Made by a program: the position numbers and the translations under genes. Below the pieces are notes generated by a model. That model saw nothing but the letters and a program-made list of their open reading frames with translations, searched no databases and was not told the origin of the DNA. From Flavobacterium sp. UBA6721 (GTDB lineage: Bacteria > Bacteroidota > Bacteroidia > Flavobacteriales > Flavobacteriaceae), in NCBI GenBank assembly GCA_002454195.1, contig DKIJ01000027.1, positions 22,616 through 86,615 of the forward strand: 64,000 nucleotides of DNA. The letters run 5' to 3'. Shown here one piece after another: positions 52,483 through 61,026 of the stretch (the stretch's first letter is position 1; every line of letters begins with the position of its first letter).

Positions 52483-53447
52483 TATAGGATTCCTTCTTTT
52501 AAAATATCATGTAAATGTAAAACTCCTTTGTATTCTTCATTGTCTATAACAATAAGTTGGGTTATGGAGTGGTTTTCCAATATTTGCAAAGCATCAATTG
52601 CCATCGTATTAGATGAAGTCCATTTTGGATTTTTGGTCATGATGTCTTTAGCTGTCAAGTCGGTAAAACTATCTCTATCGTTTAGCATTCTTCGAATATC
52701 ACCATCGGTTACAATACCTACAACTTTGTTGTTTTCTATAACGGCAGTTACTCCCAATCTTTTTTCAGAAATTTCAAAAATTACTTTTTTTACTGGAGTC
52801 TCAGGACCTACTATTGGTTTTTGATTGTACTCAATCAAGTCTTTCACTTTGAGTAAAAGTTTTTTCCCTAAAGCGCCACCTGGATGGTATTTAGCAAAAT
52901 CTTCTGCTTTAAAATCGCGCATTTCCATTAAGCAGATGGCTAAAGCGTCTCCCATTACTAATTGAGCAGTGGTACTATTCGTAGGGGCGAGGTTAATTGG
53001 GCAAGCTTCTGCATCTACAGTAGTGTTTAAAACATAATCAGAACCTTTAGCTAATGCCGAACTGGTGTTTCCACAAATTCCAATTAGTGGATTCCCATCT
53101 CTTTTTAATAAAGGAATAAGCGCTTTGATTTCGGGGCTGTTTCCACTCTTAGAAATACAAATGATAACATCGTCTTTTTGAATCATTCCTAAATCACCGT
53201 GGATAGCTTCGGCTGCGTGTAGGAACATAGATGGGGTTCCAGTTGAGTTAAAAGAGGCAACCATTTTTTGACCAATAATGGCGCTTTTTCCGATCCCGGT
53301 AACTACTAAACGACCTTTAGATTGAAAGATTAGTTCTACAGCTTTTGAAAAATTATCATCTAAATAATCAATTAATTTTACAATTGCTTCACTTTCAGAT
53401 AAAATGGTTTTTTTGGCAACAGCCAATATATTTTCTTTGGATATCAA
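52482..53447 (-). CDS. kdsD: D-arabinose-5-phosphate isomerase (KdsD/KpsF type)
   Basis: Interconverts ribulose-5-P and arabinose-5-P, the first step to Kdo of LPS. 321 residues with an N-terminal SIS domain (TGIGKSAIIGQKM, CISKSGNSPE, the GGALGKK end) and two C-terminal CBS domains. I start at the TTG at 53447 ((M)ISKENILAVAKK), because the longer frame begins at a TTG that is part of the TAAATTTG promoter element at 53511-53504. Confidence 0.9.
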   Translation of the reverse strand: MISKENILAVAKKTILSESEAIVKLIDYLDDNFSKAVELIFQSKGRLVVTGIGKSAIIGQKMVASFNSTGTPSMFLHAAEAIHGDLGMIQKDDVIICISKSGNSPEIKALIPLLKRDGNPLIGICGNTSSALAKGSDYVLNTTVDAEACPINLAPTNSTTAQLVMGDALAICLMEMRDFKAEDFAKYHPGGALGKKLLLKVKDLIEYNQKPIVGPETPVKKVIFEISEKRLGVTAVIENNKVVGIVTDGDIRRMLNDRDSFTDLTAKDIMTKNPKWTSSNTMAIDALQILENHSITQLIVIDNEEYKGVLHLHDILKEGIL

Positions 53448-53463
53448 AACAGAATGTTTAAAA

Positions 53464-53511
53464 TTTGTGTGTGTAAAAGAAATTTGTATCTTTATGTGAT
53501 GCAAATTTATA
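53464..53511. promoter_or_regulatory. Overlapping divergent promoters for kdsD and recQ
   Basis: On the minus strand TAAATTTG (53511-53504) fits the -7 consensus for kdsD. On the plus strand TTTG at 53464-53467, then 19 bases, then TATCTTTA (53487-53494) is a near-consensus pair for recQ. The two divergent elements overlap, so transcription in one direction may hinder the other. Confidence 0.5.
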
Positions 53512-53532
53512 CAAAATACCAGATAATAAAGA

Positions 53533-55728
53533 ATGAATTCAAACGAAATTGATATCCATAAAGAATTAAAGAAATATTTTGGCTTTAGTCAATTTAAGGG
53601 ATTACAAGAGCAAGTGATAACAAGCTTAATGAAGAAGCAAAATACATTTGTGATAATGCCTACAGGTGGGGGAAAATCTTTGTGTTATCAACTACCAGCT
53701 TTAATTCAAGAAGGGACTGCAGTAGTAGTTTCTCCATTAATTGCTTTAATGAAAAATCAGGTAGATGCTATACGGAGTTTGTCTTCTGAAAATGGCATCG
53801 CTCATGTGTTAAATTCTTCACTTACTAAAACCGAAATAGCTCAGGTTAAAAAGGATATTACTTCTGGTTTAACTAAATTATTATATGTTGCTCCAGAGTC
53901 TTTAACCAAAGAAGAGAATGTTAGTTTTTTAAGAAGTGTGCCTATTTCCTTTGTCGCTATTGATGAGGCGCATTGTATATCGGAATGGGGACATGATTTT
54001 AGACCTGAATATCGAAATCTAAAAAATATTATTAAGCAAATAGGTGATGTTCCTGTGATTGGACTTACCGCAACTGCTACTCCAAAAGTACAGGAAGATA
54101 TCCTTAAGAACTTGGATATGTCTAATGCAGTTACTTTTAAGGCATCGTTTAATAGACCTAATTTATTTTATGAAGTACGCACGAAAACCAAGAATGTCGA
54201 ATCAGATATTATTCGTTTTATTCGTCAGCATAAAGGGAAGTCGGGAGTAATCTATTGTTTGAGTCGTAAAAAAGTAGAGGCTATTGCCGAGGTATTGAAA
54301 GTAAACGGTATTAGTGCAGTTCCGTATCATGCAGGATTGGATGCGAAGACCAGAGCCAAGCACCAAGATATGTTTTTGATGGAAGATGTAGAGGTGGTAG
54401 TGGCAACAATTGCATTTGGTATGGGAATTGACAAACCAGATGTACGTTTTGTAATACACCACGATATTCCAAAATCATTAGAAAGTTATTACCAAGAAAC
54501 GGGTCGTGCTGGTCGTGATGGAGGAGAAGGACATTGTTTAGCCTATTACTCCTATAAAGACGTTGAAAAGTTAGAGAAATTCATGTCAGGTAAGCCTGTA
54601 GCAGAGCAGGAAATTGGATTTGCTTTGTTACAAGAAGTGGTGGCTTATGCCGAAACTTCGATGTCAAGAAGAAAATTCTTGCTACACTATTTTGGTGAAG
54701 AATTTGATAGCGAAACAGGCGAGGGAGCTGATATGGATGACAATGTAAGGAATCCAAAAACCAAAGTGGAAGCTAAAAACGAAGTGGTTAAGCTTCTGGA
54801 AGTGGTTCGCGATACCAAACATTTGTATAAGTCGAAAGAAATTGTCTTCACCTTGATAGGTCGTGTGAATGCTGTCATCAAGGCGCATCGTACTGATTCG
54901 CAGTCTTTCTTTGGTTGTGGTGCCGATCACGACGAAAAATACTGGATGGCTTTGTTACGACAGATTTTAGTTGAAGGTTATTTGTCTAAAGATATTGAAA
55001 CATACGGAATTGTGAAAATCACTCAAAAAGGATTGGATTTTATTGCTAATCCAACTTCTTTCATGATGTCTGAGGATCATGAATACAGTGAGGCTGATGA
55101 TGAGGCAGTAGTTACGGCTTCTAAATCGGCAGGTACTGCTGATGAAGCATTAATGGAAATGTTGCGTGACTTGCGTAAAAAAGTAGCTAAGAAATTAGGA
55201 GTGCCTCCTTTTGTTGTTTTCCAAGAACCTTCTTTAGAAGATATGGCTTTGAAATATCCAGTAACTTTAGCAGAATTAACTAATATTCACGGTGTAGGTG
55301 AAGGTAAGGCTAAAAAATACGGAGCAGATTTTGTGGCTTTAATTAATCGATATGTAGAGGATAATGATATTATCAGACCAGATGATTTGGTAGTGAAATC
55401 TACGGGAACTAATTCGGCGAACAAATTATATATCATTCAAAATATTGATAGAAAATTGCCATTAGATGATATCGCTAAAGCAAAAGGATTAACGATGGAT
55501 GCATTGATTAAAGAAATGGAGCAAATTGTTTATTCTGGAACCAAGCTAAATATTAAATATTGGATTGATGATATGCTTGATGAAGATCAGCAGGAAGAAA
55601 TTCATGATTATTTCATGGAATCAGCAACCGATAAAATTGAAGAAGCATTAAAGGAATTTGATGGCGATTATGATATCGACGAATTGCGTTTGATGCGCAT
55701 TAAATTTATAAGCGAGGTAGCAAATTAG
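53533..55728 (+). CDS. recQ: ATP-dependent DNA helicase RecQ
   Basis: 731 residues. Helicase core with Walker A GGGKSLCYQLPA (about 46-57), DEAH box (AIDEAHCISEWGHDF), TATATP, and the motif VI QETGRAGRDG. The RQC region and an HRDC domain (about 535-610, FVVFQEPSLEDMA) follow, with a further ~120-residue C-terminal extension. Unwinds DNA in recombination and fork repair. A strong terminator follows at 55749. Confidence 0.95.
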   Translation: MNSNEIDIHKELKKYFGFSQFKGLQEQVITSLMKKQNTFVIMPTGGGKSLCYQLPALIQEGTAVVVSPLIALMKNQVDAIRSLSSENGIAHVLNSSLTKTEIAQVKKDITSGLTKLLYVAPESLTKEENVSFLRSVPISFVAIDEAHCISEWGHDFRPEYRNLKNIIKQIGDVPVIGLTATATPKVQEDILKNLDMSNAVTFKASFNRPNLFYEVRTKTKNVESDIIRFIRQHKGKSGVIYCLSRKKVEAIAEVLKVNGISAVPYHAGLDAKTRAKHQDMFLMEDVEVVVATIAFGMGIDKPDVRFVIHHDIPKSLESYYQETGRAGRDGGEGHCLAYYSYKDVEKLEKFMSGKPVAEQEIGFALLQEVVAYAETSMSRRKFLLHYFGEEFDSETGEGADMDDNVRNPKTKVEAKNEVVKLLEVVRDTKHLYKSKEIVFTLIGRVNAVIKAHRTDSQSFFGCGADHDEKYWMALLRQILVEGYLSKDIETYGIVKITQKGLDFIANPTSFMMSEDHEYSEADDEAVVTASKSAGTADEALMEMLRDLRKKVAKKLGVPPFVVFQEPSLEDMALKYPVTLAELTNIHGVGEGKAKKYGADFVALINRYVEDNDIIRPDDLVVKSTGTNSANKLYIIQNIDRKLPLDDIAKAKGLTMDALIKEMEQIVYSGTKLNIKYWIDDMLDEDQQEEIHDYFMESATDKIEEALKEFDGDYDIDELRLMRIKFISEVAN

Positions 55729-55748
55729 AGAATAAATTCCAATATTTT

Positions 55749-55796
55749 AAATTCCAAATTCCAAGTGCTATAATATTGGGATTTGGAATTTTTTTA
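55749..55796 (+). terminator. Rho-independent terminator after recQ
   Basis: AAATTCCAAATTCCAA and TTGGGATTTGGAATTT form a 16-bp stem with one G-T pair, an 11-base loop and a following T run. Confidence 0.8.
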
Positions 55797-55822
55797 TTGG
55801 ATTTTTTTAAGTTATTTGTAAT

Positions 55823-56062
55823 TTACTCTATGTAAAGTTCCCCTCGATGCGGTTTCAAAGCATCTCTGACCTGAATCATATTTTCGTCAGTTACCACCAT
55901 AAATGCGATAGCGTGTATTTCGTCATAAACTTTAAAACCAGTAATATTTATAGGTAATTTTTCAATAGTGATGTATTCTTTTAAGTGGATTTCGTGATGT
56001 TCGGCAGTTTTTGCAGAAGCAGGGCCGCGAAAATCCCAAATCAATTTTATTTTTCTAGACAT
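55823..56062 (-). CDS. Conserved small protein of unknown function
   Basis: 79 residues from the ATG at 56062. KIKLIWDFRGPASAKTAEHHEIHLKEY and the C-terminal QVRDALKPHRGELYIE contain a pair of histidines and invariant-looking charged residues; no domain is recognised. A TACCTTTG promoter element (56098-56091) lies between this ATG and the more distal one at 56101, so the shorter form is preferred. I believe relatives are common in Flavobacteriaceae, from memory. No functional guess. Confidence 0.65.
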   Translation of the reverse strand: MSRKIKLIWDFRGPASAKTAEHHEIHLKEYITIEKLPINITGFKVYDEIHAIAFMVVTDENMIQVRDALKPHRGELYIE

Positions 56063-56090
56063 TGATAAAAGTTTCAAAGATTTTAAGTGA

Positions 56091-56098
56091 CAAAGGTA
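56091..56098 (-). promoter_or_regulatory. Putative -7 element of the 79-residue gene
   Basis: TACCTTTG on the minus strand fits TAnnTTTG, about 29 bases before the ATG at 56062. Confidence 0.45.
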
Positions 56099-56262
56099 CA
56101 AAGTCTTTCTTAAAAGGGCTAAGTTTGTAAGAGGTTAAGGTGCTGGTTTTTTTTCGATAGAGCCTCACTACGATGCGTTTTTACTATTATGTAAATCTGC
56201 TTCAATCTGTGTAAATCTGCGTGCAAATTTTGGAGTAAAGATAAAATCTCATTTCAAAATTG

Positions 56263-56270
56263 TATTTTTG
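56263..56270 (+). promoter_or_regulatory. Putative -7 element of the FAD dehydrogenase gene
   Basis: TATTTTTG followed by C fits the Bacteroidetes -7 consensus. The leader to the ATG at 56318 would be about 40 bases. Confidence 0.45.
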
Positions 56271-56317
56271 CAACTTCTTTTCATAGAAAGAAAAGCCAAT
56301 AAAATAAATACATCATC

Positions 56318-57898
56318 ATGCCCAAAGAACTTTTACTTCAGGTAACTCCGGAAATTGCTGCCAACGAATCTTTGCTTAAAGATCATTTGTCCAAACAAAT
56401 AAAAGTAGCTGTTTCTGAAATTCAGCATGTTGTGATTCTAAAGCGTTCAATTGATGCCCGCCAAAAAGTAGTTAAAATCAATTTGAAAGTGCTTATTTAT
56501 TTAAAAGGGGAAGCTTTTCAGGAAAAACCATTACAACTACCGGATTATCCAAATGTAGCTAATGCACAGGAAGTAATTGTGGTAGGGGCTGGTCCTGCGG
56601 GACTTTTTGCAGCATTACAGTTGATTGAATTGGGTTTAAAACCAATTTTGATTGAGCGCGGAAAAGATGTTCGTGGTCGTCGTCGAGATTTGAAAGCTAT
56701 CAATCGCGATCATATTGTAAATGAGGATTCTAATTATTGTTTTGGCGAAGGTGGAGCAGGAACTTATTCGGATGGGAAATTGTATACGCGTTCTAAAAAG
56801 CGTGGCGATGTGAATCGGATTTTAGAATTATTAGTGGCTTTTGGTGCTACACCTGATATTTTAGTGGATGCACATCCGCATATTGGAACGAATAAATTGC
56901 CAAAAATTATTGAAGATATCCGTGAGAAAATCAAGGAATGTGGCGGTCAGGTTTTGTTTGAAACACGAGTTACGGATATTTTGGTTAAAAATAATGAGGT
57001 AGAAGGAGTGGTGATACAAAACGGAGACAAAATTTTGGCGAATAAGTTGATTTTAGCTACCGGACATTCGGCTCGAGATATTTTTGAATTATTAGACAGA
57101 AAAAAAATATTGATTGAAGCTAAACCTTTTGCTCTAGGCGTTCGCGCTGAGCATCCGCAATCTTTGATAGATAGTATTCAGTATAGCTGTGATTATCGTG
57201 GTGAGTTGTTGCCACCAGCGCCATATAGTATTGTGAAGCAAGTAGGAGGGCGAGGGATGTATTCTTTTTGTATGTGTCCCGGAGGTGTCATTGCGCCTTG
57301 TGCTACCAGTCCTGGTGAAGTCGTGACAAATGGCTGGTCGCCTTCTAAAAGGGATCAAGCTACTGCTAATTCGGGTATTGTTATCGAATTGAAATTGGAA
57401 GATTTTAAGCCTTTTGCCAAATTTGGTGCCTTGGCAGGAATGGAATTCCAGAAAAGCATCGAACAAAAAGCATGGCATTTGGCAGGTGAAACTCAAAAAG
57501 TTCCTGCACAAAAAATGATTGATTTTACCCAATCCAAAGTTTCAAAAGATATACCGAAAACTTCTTATGTACCGGGAACTACTCCGGTTGAATTAGGGCA
57601 AGTTTTTCCTGGGTTTTTAACACAAATATTACGCGAAGGATTTACTGCTTTCGGGAAGTCTATGAAAGGTTATTTAACTAACGAAGCGGTATTGCATGCG
57701 CCGGAATCCCGAACCTCTTCACCTGTTCGTATTCCTAGAGATACAATGACTTTAGAGCATTTGCAAATAAAAGGTTTGTATCCTTGCGGTGAAGGAGCGG
57801 GTTATGCAGGTGGAATTATCTCAGCTGCCATTGATGGCGAAAAATGTGCTTTGATGATTGGTGAAGCATTAGGTAAAAAAGCCCGAATTATTACTTAG
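56318..57898 (+). CDS. NAD(P)/FAD-dependent dehydrogenase (COG2509 type)
   Basis: 526 residues. A small N-terminal domain (about 1-80, with HVVILKRSIDAR) precedes the Rossmann FAD-binding site VVGAGPAGLFAALQL (about 88-102), then YCFGEGGAGTYSDGKLYTR and LATGHSARDI. The C-terminal GEGAGYAGGIISAAIDGE closes the FAD site. The family is widespread and of uncertain substrate. The gene stands alone between two convergent units. Confidence 0.85.
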   Translation: MPKELLLQVTPEIAANESLLKDHLSKQIKVAVSEIQHVVILKRSIDARQKVVKINLKVLIYLKGEAFQEKPLQLPDYPNVANAQEVIVVGAGPAGLFAALQLIELGLKPILIERGKDVRGRRRDLKAINRDHIVNEDSNYCFGEGGAGTYSDGKLYTRSKKRGDVNRILELLVAFGATPDILVDAHPHIGTNKLPKIIEDIREKIKECGGQVLFETRVTDILVKNNEVEGVVIQNGDKILANKLILATGHSARDIFELLDRKKILIEAKPFALGVRAEHPQSLIDSIQYSCDYRGELLPPAPYSIVKQVGGRGMYSFCMCPGGVIAPCATSPGEVVTNGWSPSKRDQATANSGIVIELKLEDFKPFAKFGALAGMEFQKSIEQKAWHLAGETQKVPAQKMIDFTQSKVSKDIPKTSYVPGTTPVELGQVFPGFLTQILREGFTAFGKSMKGYLTNEAVLHAPESRTSSPVRIPRDTMTLEHLQIKGLYPCGEGAGYAGGIISAAIDGEKCALMIGEALGKKARIIT

Positions 57899-57907
57899 TT
57901 TCGAAGT

Positions 57908-58037
57908 TGCCACGAATTACACCAATAACACAAATTCGAAACCGAAAAACATATTTCACTGATTTTTACTTTGTGTATAGGTTTATGAAATTAATGGAAA
58001 TTTGTTTTTGTGCTAATTTGTGCAATTTGTGTTCGTA
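57908..58037. repeat. Degenerate inverted repeat of the ACACAAATTCG family
   Basis: CACGAATTACACC and ACACAAATTCG on the left are roughly complementary to AATTTGTGC, AATTTGTGTTCGT on the right. It lies between convergent genes and could act as a bidirectional terminator. An open frame across it (57907-58110) is not a gene. Confidence 0.5.
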
Positions 58038-58649
58038 TTATTTTTTCAATCTGTTTTTAAAGACCTTTTCAAACTTTTCTAATTTAGGTTGGATGACCAA
58101 ACGACAATAGGGTTTATTTGCATTGTTGATAAAATAGTCTTGATGATAGTCTTCTGCTTCATAGAAATTTTTGAAAGGTTCAACTTTTGTAACAATGGGA
58201 TTGTTGTAAACTTTGTTTTTGTTTAATTGATTGATGATTTCTAGAGCTGTTTTTCTTTGTAATTCATTATGGTAAAAAATAGCCGAACGGTATTGTGTTC
58301 CCACATCGGCTCCTTGACGATTCAGGGTGGTAGGATCGTGTACCGTGAAAAAAACTTTTAGGATTTCATCCAGATTGGTTTTGGTTTTATCAAATGTAAT
58401 TTGAACAACTTCGGCATGTCCTGTTTTTCCTGTACAAACGTCTTCGTAACTAGGATTGGCTAATTTTCCTCCTGAAAATCCAGAAACTACTGTTTTTACA
58501 CCTTTTAAATTTTCAAAAATGGCTTCAATACACCAATAGCAGCCACCGCCTAGAGTGATTGTTTCTAGATGAGTGTTGTTTTTATTTGGCTTAGTTTGAG
58601 CATCTATATTTAAAGCAAATAACAGAATTAATAATAAAAACTTTTTCAT
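58038..58649 (-). CDS. msrA: Peptide methionine-S-sulfoxide reductase MsrA, secreted
   Basis: 203 residues. A signal peptide (about 1-17) precedes the MsrA domain with the catalytic Cys37 in GGGCYWCIEAIFE; the more usual form is GCFWC, so Phe is replaced by Tyr. The GHAEVVQ, DPTTLNRQGADVGTQYRS and EDYHQDYF blocks are intact. It would repair oxidised methionine in exported proteins. Three bases downstream of msrB. Confidence 0.92.
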   Translation of the reverse strand: MKKFLLLILLFALNIDAQTKPNKNNTHLETITLGGGCYWCIEAIFENLKGVKTVVSGFSGGKLANPSYEDVCTGKTGHAEVVQITFDKTKTNLDEILKVFFTVHDPTTLNRQGADVGTQYRSAIFYHNELQRKTALEIINQLNKNKVYNNPIVTKVEPFKNFYEAEDYHQDYFINNANKPYCRLVIQPKLEKFEKVFKNRLKK

Positions 58650-58652
58650 TGT

Positions 58653-59228
58653 TTAATTTTGAGTGTTTTCGATAAGTAAATTGTTGTCTGGAATGAAGTC
58701 TAGTGCAATTGAATTCATACAATATCTTTTTCCAGTGGGTGCAGGACCATCATCAAATAGATGCCCTAAATGACCATCACATCTTCCACAAAGAGCTTCA
58801 ATTCGTTCCATATTGTAGGAGTAGTCGTTTTTGAATACGATACTTTTTTTATTTTCTTGTTCAAAAAAACTGGGCCATCCGCAACTGCTGGAAAATTTGG
58901 ATGTAGAGCGAAAAAGCATATTTCCACAAGATGCGCAATAGTATGTTCCTTTTTCGTCAGTGTTCCAATATTTGCCTGTAAATGCTCTTTCGGTTTCGGC
59001 TTTTCGCATCACTAAATACACATCTTCGGGTAAAACTTTTTTCCATTGTGCATCGCTCAATTTAAGTTTTGTGGTGTCTGTATTGGAATAATAAGGATTA
59101 GATGGTTTAGTGATTTTATTTTCTTTTATTGCCGTTTCTGCAACTGTATTTTTTTTGTTTTGTCCACAGGCTGAAAGAACAAATAAAGGAATAATGAATA
59201 TCAGATTTATTAAAGAATTTGTTTTCAT
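58653..59228 (-). CDS. msrB: Peptide methionine-R-sulfoxide reductase MsrB, lipoprotein
   Basis: 191 residues. A lipobox ending at Cys21 (VLSAC) makes it a membrane-anchored lipoprotein. The MsrB domain has the zinc pairs C98/C101 and C147/C150, SSSCGWPS (C116) and the catalytic Cys170 in RYCMNS. With MsrA it repairs both methionine sulfoxide stereoisomers outside the cytoplasm. A TATCTTTG element (59294-59287) is the likely promoter of the pair. Confidence 0.92.
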   Translation of the reverse strand: MKTNSLINLIFIIPLFVLSACGQNKKNTVAETAIKENKITKPSNPYYSNTDTTKLKLSDAQWKKVLPEDVYLVMRKAETERAFTGKYWNTDEKGTYYCASCGNMLFRSTSKFSSSCGWPSFFEQENKKSIVFKNDYSYNMERIEALCGRCDGHLGHLFDDGPAPTGKRYCMNSIALDFIPDNNLLIENTQN

Positions 59229-59286
59229 AAATGGATTGCTTATTCGTTTTTAAAGTTTAGAGCTGTTAATGAGTCTTTTGTATAGA

Positions 59287-59294
59287 CAAAGATA
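59287..59294 (-). promoter_or_regulatory. Putative -7 element of the msrB-msrA operon
   Basis: TATCTTTG on the minus strand fits TAnnTTTG with a leader of about 53 bases before msrB. Confidence 0.45.
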
Positions 59295-59496
59295 GCTGTC
59301 AATTGGTTTTGTTTACTACAACGAAGGCTATTTTTAACAGCTATTTGGGGCTTGTTTAACAATTGTATTTACGTAATCGCACTTTCTTTGGTTTTTTAAT
59401 CGGATAAGGATGTAAGCAAGTGTTTCTTTTCTAAGAATTTTTTGTAATATAATTCAAAGAGAACGTTAAAGACGGCTTGTTTCCTTATCTTTTTTG

Positions 59497-59504
59497 TATT
59501 TTTG
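59497..59504 (+). promoter_or_regulatory. Putative -7 element of idi
   Basis: TATTTTTG fits TAnnTTTG and lies 17 bases before the ATG at 59522. Confidence 0.5.
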
Positions 59505-59521
59505 TTTACCTATAAAAATAT

Positions 59522-60049
59522 ATGTTAGAAGAAAACGTAATACTGGTTAACGAAAATGATGAGCCTATTGGCTTGATGCCTAAATTAGAGGCTCATGAAA
59601 AAGCGGTATTACACCGTGCTTTTTCGGTTTTTGTTTTAAATGATAAAAACCAATTGATGTTGCAGCAACGTGCGCATCATAAATACCATTCTCCATTGTT
59701 GTGGACTAATACTTGTTGTAGTCATCAGCGCGAAGGCGAAACAAATCTTCAGGCTGGAAACAGAAGATTGATGGAAGAAATGGGTTTTAAAACCGAATTA
59801 AAAGAATTGTTTCATTTTATTTATAAAGCCCCTTTTGATAATGGCTTGACAGAGCATGAATTGGATCATGTGATGATTGGCTATTATAATGAGGAGCCTA
59901 TAATTAATTTGGACGAGGTTGAAGCGTGGAAATGGATGGATATTGAAGCTGTGAAACAGGATATTACTTTAAATCCAGAGATTTATACCATTTGGTTTAA
60001 GATTATTTTTGATGAATTCTATCATTATTTAGAAGAACATAAAGTTTAA
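59522..60049 (+). CDS. idi: Isopentenyl-diphosphate delta-isomerase (type I)
   Basis: Interconverts isopentenyl and dimethylallyl diphosphate. 175 residues of Nudix fold: HRAFSVFVLN, LMLQQRA, the NTCCSHQREGE block with the catalytic Cys, RLMEEMGF, HELDHVMIG and the EVEAWKWMD end. First gene of an apparent idi-queD-bcp operon. Confidence 0.93.
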   Translation: MLEENVILVNENDEPIGLMPKLEAHEKAVLHRAFSVFVLNDKNQLMLQQRAHHKYHSPLLWTNTCCSHQREGETNLQAGNRRLMEEMGFKTELKELFHFIYKAPFDNGLTEHELDHVMIGYYNEEPIINLDEVEAWKWMDIEAVKQDITLNPEIYTIWFKIIFDEFYHYLEEHKV

Positions 60050-60072
60050 ACACTTTTGATTTATATAGGATT

Positions 60073-60483
60073 ATGAAAGTAACAATAAGTAGAAAAGCAC
60101 ATTTTAATGCCGCTCATCGTTTGTATCGCAAAGACTGGAGTTTCGAACAGAATGATGCTGTTTTTGGGAAATGTAATAATCCAAATTTTCATGGGCATAA
60201 CTATGAACTGATTGTGAGTGTTACGGGTCCAATTAATCCCGAAACAGGTTACGTAATGGATGCTAAGATTTTAGCTGATATTATTAAGGCTGAGGTTGAA
60301 GATGCATTTGATCATAAAAATCTCAATTTAGATGTATCTGAGTTTGAAAATCTAAATCCAACAGCTGAAAACATTGTGGTGGTAATTTGGAATAAGATAA
60401 GAAAGCAAGTAGAAAGTCAATTTGAACTAGAGGTAGTGTTATACGAAACACCTCGAAATTTTGTAAGCTATAAAGGATTATGA
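60073..60483 (+). CDS. queD: 6-carboxytetrahydropterin synthase / 6-pyruvoyltetrahydropterin synthase-like
   Basis: 136 residues. The zinc histidines are in FNAAHRLY (His15) and FHGHNYEL; FGKCNNPNFHG carries the catalytic cysteine, and the GYVMDAKIL and DHKNLNLD blocks follow. QueD acts in queuosine/preQ0 synthesis; a PTPS-like pterin role cannot be excluded. The stop overlaps the start of the peroxiredoxin gene (ATGA). Confidence 0.88.
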   Translation: MKVTISRKAHFNAAHRLYRKDWSFEQNDAVFGKCNNPNFHGHNYELIVSVTGPINPETGYVMDAKILADIIKAEVEDAFDHKNLNLDVSEFENLNPTAENIVVVIWNKIRKQVESQFELEVVLYETPRNFVSYKGL

Positions 60484-60933
60484 TGCCATTGAAGGAAGGG
60501 GATAAGATACCTCATTTTACCGCTAAAGATGCCAGTGGTCAGTTGTTTGAAAGCCACACAGTGATTGGAAAAAAAAGCAGTTATTATTTATTTTTATCCA
60601 AAGGATAATACACCTCAATGTACTGTTCAGGCATGTGGTTTTCGGGATAATTATTCGGAATTTTTAAATTTAGGTGTTGATGTCATCGGAATTAGTGTTG
60701 ATGATGTGGCTTCTCACCAAAAGTTTATCCAAAAATTTAATTTGCCTTTCACACTTTTAGCTGATACCGATAATTCAATTCGTAAGCTTTTTGGTGTTCC
60801 GTCTAAAATATTTGGTTTGCTTCCGGGTAGAGTGACCTATTTAGTAGATAGTGACGGAATCATTCAAAAGGTTTTTGATAGTGTTTTAGGGATGAAGCAT
60901 GTCACTAAAATGTTGGAAACAATAAAAAAATAA
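60480..60933 (+). pseudogene. bcp: Bcp-type peroxiredoxin with a frameshift at an A8 tract
   Basis: The 5' part (60480 on) reads MMPLKEGDKIPHFTAKDASG, a normal Bcp start, and runs to GKK before shifting to SSYYLFLSKG and a stop near 60606. From the A-run at 60569-60576 the next frame continues correctly: KKAVIIYFYPKDN, TPQCTVQAC with the peroxidatic and resolving cysteines, GISVDDVASHQKFI and the rest to 60933. One extra A explains the break. It may be a real mutation, a phase-variable or slippage site, or a sequencing error. If corrected, about 150 residues. Confidence 0.85.
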
Positions 60934-60949
60934 ATCGAATATTAAGTAC

Positions 60950-60988
60950 AAAGTAGCTTTTCAAAGTAAATGTTAGGCTACTTTTTTA
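60950..60988 (+). terminator. Putative terminator after the peroxiredoxin gene
   Basis: AAAGTAGC and GCTACTTT form an 8-bp stem around a 19-base loop, followed by a short T run. Confidence 0.6.
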
Positions 60989-61026
60989 TTATAAACAATT
61001 ACAATCTTTAAAAAAAACAATTACTA

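Noticed and set aside
57907-58110. 67-codon frame between the FAD dehydrogenase and msrA
   Set aside because: It overlaps the msrA end and a degenerate inverted repeat; composition is unlike protein.
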